A stretch of 6,445 nt of DNA from positions 1,125 through 7,569 of the forward strand of contig DFOV01000140.1 of assembly GCA_002376965.1 (NCBI GenBank). Direction: 5' to 3'. The stretch is from Gammaproteobacteria bacterium UBA3532. Its GTDB lineage: Bacteria; Pseudomonadota; Gammaproteobacteria; Enterobacterales; UBA3532. The notes beneath the pieces are model-generated. The model was not told the DNA's origin, ran no database searches, and saw only the letters and a program-made list of their open reading frames with translations. The position numbers were made by a program, and so were the translations under genes. Within the stretch, counting starts at the first letter, position 1. Each line of letters begins with the position of its first letter. Positions 5,523-6,445 of the stretch are shown here, piece after piece.

Positions 5523-6445
5523 ATGATCATTCGAACGCCACTGTCAGCCATATTCATCATTGCTAACATGCTTGCACTATCTGCCTGTGGCGGAGGAAGC
5601 GCGGATAACGATGAGGCTATTGCTGAAGGGGTTGACGTGCCAGTGGTGTTTGTTAAACGCAAAGACGAAGCGCTAGGCAACCCTACCGATGGTATTCGAT
5701 TTAGCGCTGGTGGCGATTTATATCTGTTGCAACGCGCTACTCCGGCCTCAAAAGCCAAAAACCTGACCGGTCACCTGACCCAAAATGAAGGCGATGTTTC
5801 CGATCCAGAACCCAGCTTTGATGGTAAGCGAGTGGTTTTCTCGATGAGACGCCCAGGTGACGAGTCATGGAATATATGGGAATACAACATCGATACTGAC
5901 TCACTAACACCACTGCTTATCGATGAAGATGGCGATGATGTAGATCCCGCCTATTTGCCCGACGGTCGTATCATTTTCTCATCAAACCGACAGCAACGAG
6001 AAAAGCAGCTCCAACAAGCTCAGAATATCGAACCTTACGCCCATCTTGACGAATACGAGCGAGAACCCGTTATTTCATTACACGTATTTGACCCCGAAGC
6101 AAGTGAACCAAAAACAACCATTCGCCAAATATCCTTCAATCAAAGCCACGACCGTAATCCGGTTGTTCTATCTAATGGCAAGGTTATGTTTAGCCGCTGG
6201 GATCACCTTGGTCAGAAAAACCACTTCCCCATATTTACCACTAATCCAGACGGAACCGGGTTATTTGTTCACTACGGTGCATTCAGCCCAGGCAATAGCT
6301 TTCTGCATCCACGAGAAACTGAACGAGGTACAATAATATCCAGCTTAATGCCCTTATCTGGCACCTATGAAGCTGGCGCTATTGTCGAAATTGACATCGA
6401 AAATTTCTTTGATAACGAAGACCCAGACCCCGACTCACTGCAAGC
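5523..6445 (+). CDS. Outer-membrane lipoprotein with PD40-like beta-propeller repeats, partial at right edge
   Basis: The frame is open from ATG 5523 to the end of the window (307 codons plus 2 bases) with no stop, so the C-terminus is missing. AAGGG (5510-5514) lies 8 nt before the ATG. Residues 1-21 form a lipoprotein signal peptide with lipobox LSAC, placing the lipid-bearing Cys at 22; +2 is Gly, so outer-membrane sorting is likely. An acidic linker (28-38) follows. At least three WD40/PD40-like strands recur: DPEPSFDGKRVVFS (94-107), DPAYLPDGRIIFSS (141-154) and DRNPVVLSNGKVMFSR (210-225), the pattern of TolB-type propeller blades. PYAHLDEYEREP (171-182) is a distinctive insert between blades two and three. 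No CXXCH heme motif is seen in this part. It may belong to the large TolB/HzsA-middle-domain-like lipoproteins of gammaproteobacteria, but the ligand and function are unknown. It is separated from bpt by 209 bp and probably has its own promoter. Confidence 0.85.
   Translation, partial: MIIRTPLSAIFIIANMLALSACGGGSADNDEAIAEGVDVPVVFVKRKDEALGNPTDGIRFSAGGDLYLLQRATPASKAKNLTGHLTQNEGDVSDPEPSFDGKRVVFSMRRPGDESWNIWEYNIDTDSLTPLLIDEDGDDVDPAYLPDGRIIFSSNRQQREKQLQQAQNIEPYAHLDEYEREPVISLHVFDPEASEPKTTIRQISFNQSHDRNPVVLSNGKVMFSRWDHLGQKNHFPIFTTNPDGTGLFVHYGAFSPGNSFLHPRETERGTIISSLMPLSGTYEAGAIVEIDIENFFDNEDPDPDSLQ

Noticed and set aside
5483..5758. Minus-strand open frame over the start of the lipoprotein gene
   Set aside because: The plus frame has a lipobox, a good Shine-Dalgarno and propeller repeats; the minus frame has serine/alanine-rich shadow composition.
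6046..6336. Plus-strand open frame inside the lipoprotein gene in another register
   Set aside because: It overlaps the third propeller blade of the lipoprotein, has no Shine-Dalgarno and resembles no family.
1..6445. Search for CRISPR arrays, tRNA genes, insertion sequences and attachment sites
   Set aside because: No regularly spaced repeats, no TTCGA-type T-loop in a foldable tRNA context, no transposase or integrase motif and no long terminal inverted repeats were seen.

Overview
The window reads as chromosomal DNA of a Gram-negative gammaproteobacterium of moderate GC. The evidence is an E. coli-like threonyl-tRNA synthetase, a LexA gene with a CTG-N10-CAG SOS box, an aat-bpt pair for leucyl/phenylalanyl N-degron tagging, a DksA-family zinc-finger protein, a PilZ protein and a lipobox lipoprotein. 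A marine Cellvibrionales-like or Pseudomonas-related lineage would fit, but the sequence alone does not fix the genus. I see no transposase, integrase, CRISPR array, tRNA or rRNA. This is mostly housekeeping and regulatory DNA rather than an obvious island.

Layout. Positions 1-779 (minus) hold the first 259 codons of thrS, which runs off the left edge. Positions 780-1106 form a divergent control region with a possible thrS promoter inside a 10-bp direct repeat and a clear LexA operator at 979-998. lexA follows at 1107-1712 and ends in a strong hairpin terminator. Positions 1825-2154 have no convincing gene but contain a consensus -10 hexamer followed by three small hairpins, then an extended -10 element just before the next gene. 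Positions 2155-3143 carry a tightly linked pair: an orphan NarL/FixJ-type response regulator and a short DksA/TraR-like protein whose Shine-Dalgarno overlaps the regulator's stop codon. A PilZ-domain gene converges on this pair at 3149-3793 (minus), leaving only 5 bp between the stop codons. Positions 3879-5313 carry aat and bpt, overlapping by 8 bp. A 209-bp gap rich in inverted repeats follows. From 5523 to the right edge runs the N-terminal 307 codons of a beta-propeller-like outer-membrane lipoprotein, which is easy to miss because it has no stop codon in the window.

How the genes work together. thrS is translation machinery. lexA is the autoregulated master repressor of the SOS response. 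Aat and Bpt together attach Leu/Phe or Leu to protein N-termini so that ClpS/ClpAP can degrade them. The response regulator, the DksA-like protein and the PilZ protein each belong to a different global signalling layer: phospho-relay, RNA-polymerase/ppGpp-type control and cyclic-di-GMP. Only the first two look co-transcribed. No complete new system is evident. The most unusual points are the divergent LexA recognition helix, the regulator/DksA-like coupled pair, the structured non-coding stretch after lexA and the lipoprotein gene following bpt.
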